A stretch of 64,000 nt of DNA from Bacteroidota bacterium (GTDB taxonomy: Bacteria > Bacteroidota > Bacteroidia > Cytophagales > Cyclobacteriaceae), in the NCBI GenBank assembly GCA_947470895.1, contig CANIVF010000009.1, positions 29,990 through 93,989 on the forward strand. Reading direction: 5' to 3'. Positions within the stretch are counted from its first letter, which is position 1. Every line of letters starts with the position of its first letter. The translations under genes and the position numbers were made by a program. The notes beneath the pieces are model-generated. The model did not search any database. It was not told the origin of the DNA and saw only the letters and a list, made by a program, of their open reading frames with translations. This document shows positions 51,542 to 60,955 of the stretch, in pieces.

Positions 51542-52851
51542 GAAACAGAGGCATCAGGTTTTAGAATAGCAGAACCGATGGCGCAATTAAGGCATTGCCT
51601 GCGTTGACAAAAGTTATTATAAAGTTCAATAAGTCCTTGCGAATCAAAAGCACTCTTGCTGGTATATCCAAGATCTTTCCACATCGTTACAATCTTATTT
51701 TTCTCAGCAGGAATGGATTGCAATATACTCACCGCTTTATCCACCAGGCTCCAATCGTCTTTAGTTTTACCAAAAGCAACCAGCAACGGCACCACAGAAT
51801 TAATGATCACCACATCAGCACTTGGTTCGCCAAAGTCTGGAACTGCTCCTTCTGCTTTTTTTCCAAAGCGATAATGTGTGTTCCAATAAGGCGATGTAGT
51901 CACTTTAAAAAATTGAAGTAAATCCTTATAATTTTCTATCTCGATGATGTTCGAAAAAATACTTTTTCTGGAATGAAGTAACGAAGCAAACTGCGCCAGG
52001 CGCAAGGTTGGAAAGTTAGAAGGTCGCAAGCGCAAAAATTTCCATTGTGCCGGATTCATCTGAGCTTCCTGCAATGAATATTTTTTACTGAGGAATTCAT
52101 ACTCGACAAATAGTTTCGTTATGTATTTATCTTTGGTTTTAGCCACTAAAAATCCTGCCTGGCCAAAAAGCAATGCCTCCATTTGAAGAGGCTGATCACG
52201 ATGTTTTTGAACGATCTTATAAGGAAGTGCTTTGGCAAGTTGAAGAAACGGATCCTTATTTACTTTAAAACCAAAATTGGAAGCCAGCATCTGATAAGTT
52301 GTTTCTTCCCAATCACCATGGTTTTGATTCAACAAACTATTCACCATGTTGGCCTTGTCTTCAAGCCGCTTCATCAACGCTTTATCCACCATCGAAAGTT
52401 TGACGAGGCTATCCGTTCTCCTGAATGAACGCTCGCACGGAATAACGGATGAATTATTGATCAGCCTTTGGTAATCTTGAATGAGTTGATTGCTTACTCT
52501 GCCTTTCAATTCCAACGATGGAATTCTGGTTCCGTCATGGCGATAGATGGGTTTGTCTTCCTCCCACACCACATGCAACACTACATTTTCGTACGCTTTA
52601 TCATGGTGATGATTATGATCAATCCACCCGGATGACTGGATATGAATTTCAACGCTACCTGCCCAATCAATTTTATCAATTTTTATTTTGGCCTGCGAAA
52701 AATCAGGACCTGCATCGGTGTTAAGTAATCCGGGCCTAAAAATAACAAGGCAATCACCGGCAGTCGTTTTTAACTCCTTCTTATCGAAGTATTGAAATTG
52801 CCACAGATAGTGTAAGAATGATTCACTCACTTCATGACGAATTAAAGACAA
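51538..52851 (-). CDS. DUF2851 family protein
   Basis: A 437-aa cytosolic protein of the DUF2851 family, common in Bacteroidota. Family landmarks are ESFLHYLWQFQYFD near the N-terminus, DAGPDFSQAKIKIDKIDWAGSVEIHIQSSGWIDHNHHHDKAYENVVLHVVW (about residues 45-100) and the C-terminal Cys-rich YNNFCQRRQCLNCAIGSAIL segment, which could bind a metal. The pattern GDCLVIFRPGLLNTDAGPDF resembles a nuclease-like core in its acidic residues, but I know no established function. It starts 15 bp after pyrF and overlaps the following membrane protein gene by 4 bp. Confidence 0.88.
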   Translation of the reverse strand: MSLIRHEVSESFLHYLWQFQYFDKKELKTTAGDCLVIFRPGLLNTDAGPDFSQAKIKIDKIDWAGSVEIHIQSSGWIDHNHHHDKAYENVVLHVVWEEDKPIYRHDGTRIPSLELKGRVSNQLIQDYQRLINNSSVIPCERSFRRTDSLVKLSMVDKALMKRLEDKANMVNSLLNQNHGDWEETTYQMLASNFGFKVNKDPFLQLAKALPYKIVQKHRDQPLQMEALLFGQAGFLVAKTKDKYITKLFVEYEFLSKKYSLQEAQMNPAQWKFLRLRPSNFPTLRLAQFASLLHSRKSIFSNIIEIENYKDLLQFFKVTTSPYWNTHYRFGKKAEGAVPDFGEPSADVVIINSVVPLLVAFGKTKDDWSLVDKAVSILQSIPAEKNKIVTMWKDLGYTSKSAFDSQGLIELYNNFCQRRQCLNCAIGSAILKPDASVS

Positions 52852-52866
52852 CCAGAAAGTATCCGC

Positions 52867-53685
52867 TTATTGTATAAAGCTATGCAAAAACATGCTCATC
52901 TCCTTTTGCACTTTCTGAGCTTCTTTTCGCGCGGCATCAGCAAAGTCTTCACCCGAGGAAGCGTAAATAATGGCACGAGATGAATTTACCAGCAAGCCAC
53001 ACTCAGGATTCATTCCTGCTTTGGATACTGCTTCCAGATCTCCGCCTTGCGCTCCAACTCCCGGAACCAGAAAGAAATGATCAGGTGCAAGCGCTCTTAT
53101 TATTACTATTTTATCAGCTTTTGTTGCTCCCACCACATACATCATCTGATCGGCTGTGGCCCAGCGCTGTGAAGCAAAAATTACTTCTTCGTATACATAT
53201 TTTCCATCGCGTGTTTCCAGTTGCTGAAAATCCACACTGCCCGGATTGGACGTATGAACTAAAAGAATCACCCATTTGCCGGGAAATTCCAAAAATGGTT
53301 TTACTGAATCTTCACCCATGTAAGGAGCTACCGTGATGGAATCAAAATTCATCATTTTAAAAAAAGCTTTTGCATAAAGTGAAGAGGTGTTTCCAATATC
53401 GCCACGCTTTGCATCGGCTATGGTAAAGCAATCTTTTGGAATATAATCCAGTGTTTTCTGTAGACTATCCCACCCCTTTGGTCCCAAGGCTTCGTAAAAC
53501 GCGGTGTTAGGTTTATAGGCAACGCAAAATTCCTTGGTAGCATCAATGATCTGCTTGTTGAATTCGAAGACAGGATCCGGACCCGATCGCAAATGAGCTG
53601 GAATTTTATCAATATCCGTATCAAGTCCTACACATAGATAAGAACCTTTTTTCTTTATCTGTTGAAATAATTGAGATCGATTCAT
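52867..53685 (-). CDS. pyrF: Orotidine 5'-phosphate decarboxylase (type 2)
   Basis: Decarboxylates OMP to UMP, the last step of de novo pyrimidine synthesis. At 272 aa it is the longer type 2 form found in Bacteroidota, Actinobacteria and others. The catalytic array is [15 protein letters not shown] (Asp-Lys-Asp, about residues 92-106). The N-terminus [15 protein letters not shown] binds UMP, and [12 protein letters not shown] near residue 210 binds phosphate. [13 protein letters not shown] and the VHTSNPGS segment are typical. It leads an operon with DUF2851 and the membrane protein, and no other pyr gene lies in the window. Confidence 0.95.
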   Translation of the reverse strand: MNRSQLFQQIKKKGSYLCVGLDTDIDKIPAHLRSGPDPVFEFNKQIIDATKEFCVAYKPNTAFYEALGPKGWDSLQKTLDYIPKDCFTIADAKRGDIGNTSSLYAKAFFKMMNFDSITVAPYMGEDSVKPFLEFPGKWVILLVHTSNPGSVDFQQLETRDGKYVYEEVIFASQRWATADQMMYVVGATKADKIVIIRALAPDHFFLVPGVGAQGGDLEAVSKAGMNPECGLLVNSSRAIIYASSGEDFADAARKEAQKVQKEMSMFLHSFIQ

Positions 53686-53801
53686 GGAGCTAAATTAGAG
53701 GTTATTCAGATAACCCCTTAACCTTTTTGAAAACAAAATCATGACCATGGTTATCTGCCTTTTCCTTCTCTGCGATTAGAACAATTAACAATTTCGGCAA
53801 T

Positions 53802-53833
53802 AAAAAAGGGTCAGGTAAATAAATACCAGACCC
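53802..53833 (-). terminator. Rho-independent terminator of the ftsK-lolA operon
   Basis: GGGTCAGGTA (53808-53817) and TACCAGACCC (53824-53833) pair over 10 bp with one internal mismatch and a 6-nt loop AATAAA. On the minus strand six T follow (53807-53802). It begins 24 bp after the end of the LolA-like gene. Confidence 0.8.
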
Positions 53834-53856
53834 GTTGCTATAATCACTTAAAAAAA

Positions 53857-54498
53857 TTATCGAAGATCAATTATTTCTACACCCGGAAATTTCTTTGGAT
53901 CGAAGGTGAAGAGCGCATCATCCACTTTTACATTAGGAGTAAACTTGGTGATGGTGTATTTATAGCGGTTACCCGTTTTGTCAAACATCGTCCAGCTTTG
54001 AATGCTTTTGTCTTTTTTTACAATCATCATTTTGATTTTGAAGTATTGAGCATCTTTCTTCTCTGGCACCAGGTCAACTTCTTCCAACACGACACCTGCC
54101 TCGGTTTTATCGGCCAGATACAGGTACTTAAATCCTTTTTTATAGATGTCAAATATTTTGATTGGATTGATATCATCCGAACTGGGATCAAAATTATCAA
54201 TATTCACTTCTTTGGCAGAAGGCAGGTAAGTCCACACCGTAGTTCCGTTATTGATGATCTCCTGGTCATCGAGGGAGAGACGAAACTTTTCACCTTTCAC
54301 AACAATTTTTCCTTTGAATTCTTCTTTCACACCTTCCGATTCGTTGGTCAATGACGAGGTAAGGGTTGCTTCAAATGAGGTTATTACTTTATATTTTTTG
54401 CTCATGGCCTCCAGTATTTCGAGAGCCTTTGGATCATATTGAGAATATGATGCTGTGCCGATAAAAATCAAAATGGCACCGAAAACGAATTTTTTCAT
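53857..54498 (-). CDS. LolA-like outer-membrane lipoprotein carrier
   Basis: A 213-aa periplasmic protein with signal peptide MKKFVFGAILIFIGTASYSQ. The mature part is the open half-barrel of LolA/LolB-type carriers, which accept lipoproteins from LolCDE and hand them to the outer membrane. Landmarks are ILEAMSKKYKVITSFEATLTSSL, FKGKIVVKGEKFRLSLDDQEIINNGTTVWTYLPSAKEVNI and DKTGNRYKYTITKFTPNVKVDDALFTFDPKKFPGVEIIDLR. It starts 9 bp after ftsK. This ftsK-lolA pairing recurs in Bacteroidota, so the function is probably housekeeping. The hairpin at 53802-53833 ends the operon. Confidence 0.88.
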   Translation of the reverse strand: MKKFVFGAILIFIGTASYSQYDPKALEILEAMSKKYKVITSFEATLTSSLTNESEGVKEEFKGKIVVKGEKFRLSLDDQEIINNGTTVWTYLPSAKEVNIDNFDPSSDDINPIKIFDIYKKGFKYLYLADKTEAGVVLEEVDLVPEKKDAQYFKIKMMIVKKDKSIQSWTMFDKTGNRYKYTITKFTPNVKVDDALFTFDPKKFPGVEIIDLR

Positions 54499-54507
54499 TA
54501 TTATAAG

Positions 54508-56967
54508 TTAAGATGTAGTGTGCTTTTCTTTCAATTCAGTCAATAATTGTTCCAAACTCATGGGATCTTTGATCAAAACCTCTCTCGCTTTTGACCCTTC
54601 AAATGAGCCCACAATTTTAGCGGCTTCCAACTGATCTATCAAACGGCCAGCACGATTATATCCCAGTTTCAATTTTCGCTGGATCAGCGATGTGCTTCCT
54701 TGCTGATGCCCTACAATAAGTCGTGCCGCCTCTTCAAATAGTTGATCACGATCTGATAAGTCAACAGCCGAGGCTCCTCCTTCATCTTCGCCTTCAAACT
54801 CAGGCAACATATAGGCAGAATCATAACCACGTTGCGAGCCTATAAAATCACAAATCCTTTCAATCTCTGGTGTATCAACAAAAGGACTTTGCAAGCGCAC
54901 AATTTCAGAACCTGAAGAAAACAACATATCGCCCTGACCAATAAGCTGATCCGCACCACCGGTATCCAAAATAGTTCTGGAGTCAATCTTCGATGTTACT
55001 TTAAAGGACAAACGTGCCGGGAAGTTCGCCTTAATCACACCAGTAATTACGTTTACCGAAGGGCGTTGTGTTGCCACCACCAGATGTATACCGATAGCAC
55101 GTGCCAACTGCGCCAATCGCGCGATAGGTGTTTCCACTTCTTTACCAGCAGTCATCATCAAATCGGCTAACTCATCGATCACCAACACGATGTAAGGCAA
55201 GAAACGATGGCCTTCTTTTGGATTAAGTTTGCGTGCAACAAATTTCGTGTTGTATTCTTTTATGTTTTTCGCACCGGCATCTTTTAATATCTCGTAGCGG
55301 TTCTCCATCTCAATACACAACGAGTTGAGTGTGTAGACTACTTTCTTCGTATCGGTAATGATCGCTTCTTCACTGTTAGGAAGTTTAGCCAGATAATGTC
55401 TTTCAATCTTGCTAAACAACGACATCTCCACCTTCTTCGGATCGACCAAAACAAACTTAAGTTGACTCGGATGTTTTTTATAGAGTAGCGAAGCCAGAAT
55501 CACATTCAATCCCACCGACTTACCCTGACCTGTTGCACCGGCCACCAGCAAGTGTGGCATCTTGGTAAGATCAATCACCATCAGTTCATTGGAAATTGTT
55601 TTACCAATCGCCACAGGCAATTCTTTATCAGTCTTTTGAAAACGCTCACTACTCAATACGGAGCGAATGCCAACCATTTCACGATTCTTGTTAGGCACTT
55701 CAATACCTATCGTGCCCTTGCCGGGAATAGGTGCAATGATACGAATACCCAATGCAGATAAACTCAACGCGATATCATCTTCGAGATTTTTAATGCGCGA
55801 GATTTTAATGCCAGCTTCTGGCACGATCTCATACAACGTTACCGTAGGGCCAATCGTTGCTTTGATGCTTTGAATGCCAATTTTAAAATTGGTAAGCGTA
55901 CTTAAAATGCGATCCTTATTTTGATTTAACTCCTCCTGCGTTACCTGTACTTTGCTCGCTTCATATTCATTGAGAAGTTCAATCGTTGGGAATTTATAAC
56001 TACTCAAATCCAAAGTAGGATCATATACGCCCTGAGCTTCTACTAATTGTTCTGCCAGCTCATCATTTTCTGTTTTGGGTTCTTCAACGGTGAAAACCGG
56101 ATCACGCACTTTCTCTGGTTTTGGTGTAGAATTTTCTACATCAAGTTTAATTTCCTTTGCAGTCCGTAAAGCTTCTGCAACGGGATCTTTCACGATAAGT
56201 AATGGTTCAGGAATTTCGTCTTCTCCTACTTGATCCGGCCAATTATCACTATCATCGGTATAGGTTGGCTTAAATTTCAAATCATCGTCAGGTATGATTG
56301 CATCAAGACCTATTGGTTTGGGATCTTTAACCTGAAATGCGTTGATGGCCGTGATGTTAAAATAGTAAATGATGAAAATAAATAGCGTAAGCACCAAAAT
56401 CAGGAAAGTGCCCCACCCAAATAAGCCATCCGATATTTTTGCTAATTCGTAGCCAAGCCCACCGCTTAAAAATCCAACTTCATTTACGCCAGCCAAACTA
56501 AGGGTGATGTAACCGAGCAAAAGACTTAACCACAATCCGGCAAATACAGAAAATATAAAAGCTGAAAAAAGGGATATCAGATCCCGTTTAAAAACAAGGC
56601 GAAAACCAAGGAAAAACAAAAGTGGTGGAATGAAGAAAGTTGAAATACCCATCCATTTGAAAACAAGATAATGGGATATCACTGCCCCGATAAGACCAAG
56701 CCAGTTTTCGGCTTCTTGCCCCGATTCTACAATATGACCTATCCACGACTCCACAACACTCTGATCTGCCTTCCCTGTGAAGAGATACGAAAGAAATGCG
56801 GTAAATAAAAAAAGAGAAACAATCAACAAAAAGAACCCCAAAGCAAGACCGAATCGTGGGTCTTTAAAAAATGAAAATTCAAACTTGAATTTTGATTTAG
56901 CTGATTTTGCCTTCTTTTCCTTTTCAGGTTTCTTAAATGTGTTGGATTTAAAGGTGTTTTCTGCCAT
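54508..56967 (-). CDS. ftsK: DNA translocase FtsK/SpoIIIE
   Basis: An 819-aa septal DNA pump that clears chromosome termini at cell division. Four to five membrane helices fill residues about 33-215 (FGLALGFFLLIVSLFLFTAFLSYLF and others). A disordered acidic linker (215-330) and the alpha/beta domains follow. Walker A is LLVAGATGQGKSVGLN, Walker B is IVLVIDELADLMM, and a conserved HLVVATQRPSVNVITGVIKANFPARLSFKV segment comes after. The C-terminal gamma winged helix (LKLGYNRAGRLIDQLEAAKIVG) reads KOPS-like orientation signals on DNA. Length and layout are normal for Bacteroidota. The LolA-like gene follows after 9 bp. The region upstream has no neighbour on the same strand nearer than 105 bp. 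Confidence 0.96.
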   Translation of the reverse strand: MAENTFKSNTFKKPEKEKKAKSAKSKFKFEFSFFKDPRFGLALGFFLLIVSLFLFTAFLSYLFTGKADQSVVESWIGHIVESGQEAENWLGLIGAVISHYLVFKWMGISTFFIPPLLFFLGFRLVFKRDLISLFSAFIFSVFAGLWLSLLLGYITLSLAGVNEVGFLSGGLGYELAKISDGLFGWGTFLILVLTLFIFIIYYFNITAINAFQVKDPKPIGLDAIIPDDDLKFKPTYTDDSDNWPDQVGEDEIPEPLLIVKDPVAEALRTAKEIKLDVENSTPKPEKVRDPVFTVEEPKTENDELAEQLVEAQGVYDPTLDLSSYKFPTIELLNEYEASKVQVTQEELNQNKDRILSTLTNFKIGIQSIKATIGPTVTLYEIVPEAGIKISRIKNLEDDIALSLSALGIRIIAPIPGKGTIGIEVPNKNREMVGIRSVLSSERFQKTDKELPVAIGKTISNELMVIDLTKMPHLLVAGATGQGKSVGLNVILASLLYKKHPSQLKFVLVDPKKVEMSLFSKIERHYLAKLPNSEEAIITDTKKVVYTLNSLCIEMENRYEILKDAGAKNIKEYNTKFVARKLNPKEGHRFLPYIVLVIDELADLMMTAGKEVETPIARLAQLARAIGIHLVVATQRPSVNVITGVIKANFPARLSFKVTSKIDSRTILDTGGADQLIGQGDMLFSSGSEIVRLQSPFVDTPEIERICDFIGSQRGYDSAYMLPEFEGEDEGGASAVDLSDRDQLFEEAARLIVGHQQGSTSLIQRKLKLGYNRAGRLIDQLEAAKIVGSFEGSKAREVLIKDPMSLEQLLTELKEKHTTS

Positions 56968-57072
56968 CAGTTTAAAAAGTATCCCAAAACTAAGGAATCT
57001 GCGTCAATTTCTTAACACGGAATGGAATGCTTGCATCCGTTGATTTCGTTGAGATTGATGATCGTTAACCCT

Positions 57073-58665
57073 TTACTGCAAGGTTTCGACAAGCCTGGTG
57101 GCTTGCACATATTGTGATGGCGGCACACCAAATTCTTTTTTGAATGATTTTGAAAAATACGATTGATCTTCAAAGCCAACAGCAATACCAATCTGTGTTA
57201 CAGAATCGGCCTGAATACTGAGAAGAGCGGCCGCCTTGCGCAAGCGGATGTTTCGTATGAACTCACTCGGAGGAAACCCTGTAATTGCCTTTAGTTTGCG
57301 ATGAAGGCTGGCCCGGCTCATACCCATCGCATCGGCCATCTGGTCAACCCCAAACAAGGGGTTGCTCATGTTGGCTTCAATGATGTCCAATGATTTTTTT
57401 AGCAAGCTCTGATCATACGAATCTGCATTTCTATCCACTCCAGTAGCCAGAACTCCTTTATATTTTTCAGAAAGTTCATTGCGCTGGGCGATGAGGTTGT
57501 CAATCTTCAGGTTTAATATCCTGCGCTTATTGCTTTCGCGATAGCGTTGAAAAAAGTAAACCCCGATGGATATACCCGTTATCAAAATGCAGGCAGCCAC
57601 CCAGATATCCGTCCGCAGTTGCTGTATCCGGTTATCGCGCGCTAATACGGCAATAGTCTGATTTTTCTTTTCTGTTTCGTATCGGGTTTCTGCTTCAGCT
57701 ATTTGCGCGGCACTTTCTTCGGAATAAGCACTATCGAGGTACTGGTATGCCAAATTGCTGTATACCATGGCCTCTTTGTAGCGGCCTCTGGCTTCTTCCA
57801 ACTGAGTAAGTTTTGAGTAGGCTACTTCAATCGTTCTTTTAAATCCCATTTCTTTCGCCAGCGCAAGTGCCTTCGATAAACTCGCCTCGGCTTTTGCATA
57901 GTCACCGGTAAGCGTGTATAAATGCCCCATGCCATCGAGGGTTACGGCTATTAATTGCTTGTCACCCATCTCCTCAACGAGTGGCAAATTCTTTTCAAAA
58001 GAATCAAGAGCCTCTTTATATTTTTTTTGATTGGTATAAATAATGGCCATGTTCGTGTAGCTCTGGCTCAGGCCATAGCGATCAGTGATCTTTTTTCTGA
58101 TCTCTAAAGATGAATTGATATAGGCTAACGCCTCATCGAATTTACTGAAACTGATATGAAGCACACCTAGCGAATTGAGTGTGCCAGCCATATCTTTTTC
58201 GCTATTGATTTTTTTATAAACTTCTATCGCTTTTCCGTAATACTCCTTTGACTTTTCAAGATCTGCCCGTTGTCTGTGAATCGATCCTAACGTTTGATAA
58301 CAATTGCCAACCCCTTTCAAATCGGGTACTTTTTCAAAAAGTTGGAGAGCCTCATAAACCTGTTTTGTGGCTTTGTCGTACTCTCCTTTGTTCATATGGT
58401 AGATGCCGATTGAGCGAATCCCTGCTGCCTCTCCGCTTTGGTAGTTTATCTGTTTCGAAATTTTGATGGCTTCTTCTGCCAGTTCCTTATGTTTTTCCGG
58501 ATAGGAGGTACTCTCATGCCAACAGAGTTGCAGAAGAATTCGAACGCGCATAGAGTCCTCCTGTGGATTATTTTCTAAACGGGAATAAAGGCTATCCACC
58601 ACACTCTTTTGACTGAATGTGACTTGGACCATAGATAATAGTAAATAGAGAAGAAGATAACGCAT
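57073..58665 (-). CDS. TPR-sensor AraC-type transmembrane regulator
   Basis: A 530-aa one-protein sensor-regulator. The signal peptide (MRYLLLYLLLSMVQVTFSQ) is followed by about seven TPR units in the periplasm (GEAAGIRSIGIYHMNKGEYDKA, LNSLGVLHISFSKFDEAL, GMGHLYTLTGDYAKAEAS). A single membrane helix (IWVAACILITGISIGVYFF, about residues 352-370), a coiled coil and a C-terminal AraC helix-turn-helix domain follow (SNPLFGVDQMADAMGMSRASLHRKLKAITGFPPSEFIRNIRL, GIAVGFEDQSYFSKSFKKEFGVPPSQY). This family of membrane-spanning regulators is common in Bacteroidota and usually controls its neighbours. Here the divergent cell-surface operon from 58886 is the candidate target. No kinase or receiver domain is fused. 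Confidence 0.9.
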   Translation of the reverse strand: MRYLLLYLLLSMVQVTFSQKSVVDSLYSRLENNPQEDSMRVRILLQLCWHESTSYPEKHKELAEEAIKISKQINYQSGEAAGIRSIGIYHMNKGEYDKATKQVYEALQLFEKVPDLKGVGNCYQTLGSIHRQRADLEKSKEYYGKAIEVYKKINSEKDMAGTLNSLGVLHISFSKFDEALAYINSSLEIRKKITDRYGLSQSYTNMAIIYTNQKKYKEALDSFEKNLPLVEEMGDKQLIAVTLDGMGHLYTLTGDYAKAEASLSKALALAKEMGFKRTIEVAYSKLTQLEEARGRYKEAMVYSNLAYQYLDSAYSEESAAQIAEAETRYETEKKNQTIAVLARDNRIQQLRTDIWVAACILITGISIGVYFFQRYRESNKRRILNLKIDNLIAQRNELSEKYKGVLATGVDRNADSYDQSLLKKSLDIIEANMSNPLFGVDQMADAMGMSRASLHRKLKAITGFPPSEFIRNIRLRKAAALLSIQADSVTQIGIAVGFEDQSYFSKSFKKEFGVPPSQYVQATRLVETLQ

Positions 58666-58797
58666 ACAGGCGCAGCTTTGAAAAATGGATTGATTTTTTC
58701 GCTTTTAAAACAGCGGTTATATCCAAAAATAGGGTTTATGATACGAATCTACCTGATGTTGCCAAGAAATTACACGTGCTAATAATAGTTAGGAAGA

Positions 58798-58805
58798 TAG
58801 ATTTG
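58798..58805 (+). promoter_or_regulatory. -7 promoter element of the cell-surface operon
   Basis: TAGATTTG matches the Bacteroidota -7 consensus TAnnTTTG at every fixed position and lies 80 bp before the ATG at 58886. No TTG stands 19-21 bp upstream, so the -33 part is weak or replaced by an activator. The divergent TPR-AraC regulator gene ends its upstream region 132 bp away. Confidence 0.4.
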
Positions 58806-58885
58806 TGGAACGAGATCTCTTATTAGTTTACTCTTATCAATATTTTTTGAGAATATACTTCAACAAAAAAATAAACTCCAAACTT

Positions 58886-59881
58886 ATGAACCGACTTCTC
58901 CTACCCCTGCTGCTTTGCAGCTTCTTAACACAAGCACAAAACATTTTACGTGTGAACAACAATGTTGGTGTTAACGCACCCTACACCACAATTGCCTCCG
59001 CGATTGCAGCGGCAGGCGTCAACGATATTATTATAGTGGAAGGTTCTGTAACAGCCTACGACAACATAACCATTACCAAAAAAGTGAACATAATCGGCCC
59101 TGGCTACTTCCTGTTGGAGAACCTGAATTTTCAAGGAAGCACAAACTCTGCTTCATTATCAACTATTAGTCTTGGCGCAGGGTCGGATGGATCCTCTTTT
59201 TTTGGATTAAATATTACTGGAAACATTTCAATAGCAGACAATGTCCCTTCCAGCAATCTAACCGTTTCAAATTGCCGCATAGGTGCCTTAACTCTTAGCG
59301 GCACCGTGAATAATTTTTATATAAGTGGATGTTATATTACCAATAACCTTGTTTTCACCAACTTATCTCAGTTTACAGGAGCCATTGTTTCCAATAATTA
59401 TATTAGCGGTTTTGGTCAAGGTAGTTTAACAACACTGGTAAATCTGACTCATAATATAATTGCTGGTAGCATCTCGTCATCATATAACTGCGACTTCCTC
59501 AATAATATTTTAATAGGACAGAATAACACAAGCAGATATTATAACAGCATTATCAAGAACAATGTATTTACCGTTACGCAGGCCACTTTAGATGGCGCGG
59601 GATCTCCGATTGATGGAACCAATTTTTTCAGCGCACTTACAACCGACCTTTTCGTTGGCCTGGCAAACAACACCACCGACACACAGTGGAAACTGAAAGC
59701 CGGCTCGCCCGCCATTGGTGCCGGTATCAGTGGCGTGGATTGTGGTATGTATGGAGGCAACAATCCATATCGGCCATCTGGCATTCAATTGGGGCAGCCT
59801 ACCATTAACAGCATTACTGTACCTGCCAGCGTGCAGCAAAATGGAACGCTGAATGTGAAGGTGAGTGCTAAGGTGAATTAA
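58886..59881 (+). CDS. Exported right-handed beta-helix protein, copy 1
   Basis: The ATG at 58886 gives 331 aa with signal peptide MNRLLLPLLLCSFLTQAQ. An in-frame start 81 bp upstream is rejected. The N-terminal VNAPYTTIASAIAAAGVNDIIIVEGS and VNIIGPGYFLL mark the start of a pectate-lyase-like parallel beta helix, followed by NITGNISI, ISGCYITNN, IVSNNYISG and ILIGQNN-type rungs. The C-terminal region DTQWKLKAGSPAIGAGISGVDCGMYGGNNPYRPSG and final TLNVKVSAKVN are shared with the next gene. Such proteins bind or cleave surface glycans or act as adhesins. It has no recognised T9SS domain. Its stop (TAA) overlaps the next gene's first possible ATG by one base. Confidence 0.78.
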   Translation: MNRLLLPLLLCSFLTQAQNILRVNNNVGVNAPYTTIASAIAAAGVNDIIIVEGSVTAYDNITITKKVNIIGPGYFLLENLNFQGSTNSASLSTISLGAGSDGSSFFGLNITGNISIADNVPSSNLTVSNCRIGALTLSGTVNNFYISGCYITNNLVFTNLSQFTGAIVSNNYISGFGQGSLTTLVNLTHNIIAGSISSSYNCDFLNNILIGQNNTSRYYNSIIKNNVFTVTQATLDGAGSPIDGTNFFSALTTDLFVGLANNTTDTQWKLKAGSPAIGAGISGVDCGMYGGNNPYRPSGIQLGQPTINSITVPASVQQNGTLNVKVSAKVN

Positions 59882-59919
59882 TGAACGCTAAAAAAATACA
59901 ACCAATTAAACTCCTTCCA

Positions 59920-60921
59920 ATGAAAAATAAGATATGCCTATCAGTGCTGTTAGTGGCTTTTATAATCTGCAACACACAAGCTCAAACGGTTCGCAGAGTA
60001 AGCAATGCAGTCGGTGCTGGTGCTCCTTATACTACTATTCAAGCTGCGCTTACAGCGGCTAGTAATGGCGACATTATTTTGGTAGAGGGAAGTCCGACAA
60101 ACTATGCTGGAGCCATTTCTATTACCAAACAAGTAACCATACAAGGCCCAGGCTATTTGCTTGATCAGAACACTGGTATGCAAGCCAATCTGTATGATGC
60201 TGTTGCCGTGGCAACAATCTCATTTGACGCTGGAAGTGCAGGCAGTATCATAAGGGGCATGAAAACTTCTTCAATAGACATTAACACATCCAATATTACT
60301 GTCTCCAACAATTACATAGCGGGTGGTTCAGTAGATATGAACACTGGATCGAACAATATTGTCATCTCAGGAAATTACCTACTCAATGCTATTATTCGGT
60401 CATTCTCAAACATGACTAGCTTGCTTATTGCGAATAACTATGCTGGAGGCGGTATTAGTTTCAGCCTCAGCCTTACCACATTGGCTGTTGTTTCCAACAA
60501 CATAATCGCAGCAGGTGGCACTAACTTTTACCTTCAGAATTCAACCATCGTAAACAATATCTTCTTAACGGCTGGCACGGCAATAGGAGAAACGCTCAAT
60601 TCAACTATCCAAAACAATGTTTTTGTCAGTGCCTCGCAAACGGGTGCCGATGCAACCAATGTGTTTGGCGCTACAGCCTCTTCTCTGTTTGTTGGTCTCG
60701 CTGGCAATACGACTGACACCCAATGGAAACTAAAAGCAGGCTCACCGGCTATTGGCGCTGGCGTGGGAGGAACTGATTGTGGCATGTATGAAGGCAATAA
60801 TCCACCCTATAAAATCTCGGGGATATTCACAGGCCAACCCACCATCAATAATTTCACTACGCCAGGCACTGTGCCTGCTAACGGAACACTGAACGTGAAA
60901 GTAAGTGCGAAAGTGAATTGA
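59920..60921 (+). CDS. Exported right-handed beta-helix protein, copy 2
   Basis: From ATG 59920 (MKNKICLSVLLVAFIICNTQAQ) it has 333 aa. An ATG at 59881 overlapping the previous stop adds 13 residues before the signal peptide and seems less likely. It is a clear paralogue of the preceding protein: GAPYTTIQAALTAASNGDIILVEGSPTNY, VTIQGPGYLL, rungs with ITVSNNYIAGG, NIVISGNYLLN and LAVVSNNIIAAGG, and the same end (WKLKAGSPAIGAG, TLNVKVSAKVN). The copies are diverged in DNA, so the duplication is old. Function and ligand are unknown. It is part of the operon with the CHU_C protein, whose start lies 34 bp downstream. Confidence 0.78.
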   Translation: MKNKICLSVLLVAFIICNTQAQTVRRVSNAVGAGAPYTTIQAALTAASNGDIILVEGSPTNYAGAISITKQVTIQGPGYLLDQNTGMQANLYDAVAVATISFDAGSAGSIIRGMKTSSIDINTSNITVSNNYIAGGSVDMNTGSNNIVISGNYLLNAIIRSFSNMTSLLIANNYAGGGISFSLSLTTLAVVSNNIIAAGGTNFYLQNSTIVNNIFLTAGTAIGETLNSTIQNNVFVSASQTGADATNVFGATASSLFVGLAGNTTDTQWKLKAGSPAIGAGVGGTDCGMYEGNNPPYKISGIFTGQPTINNFTTPGTVPANGTLNVKVSAKVN

Positions 60922-60955
60922 TTACATGCAAACCCGTACCGCTCCAACTTATCAT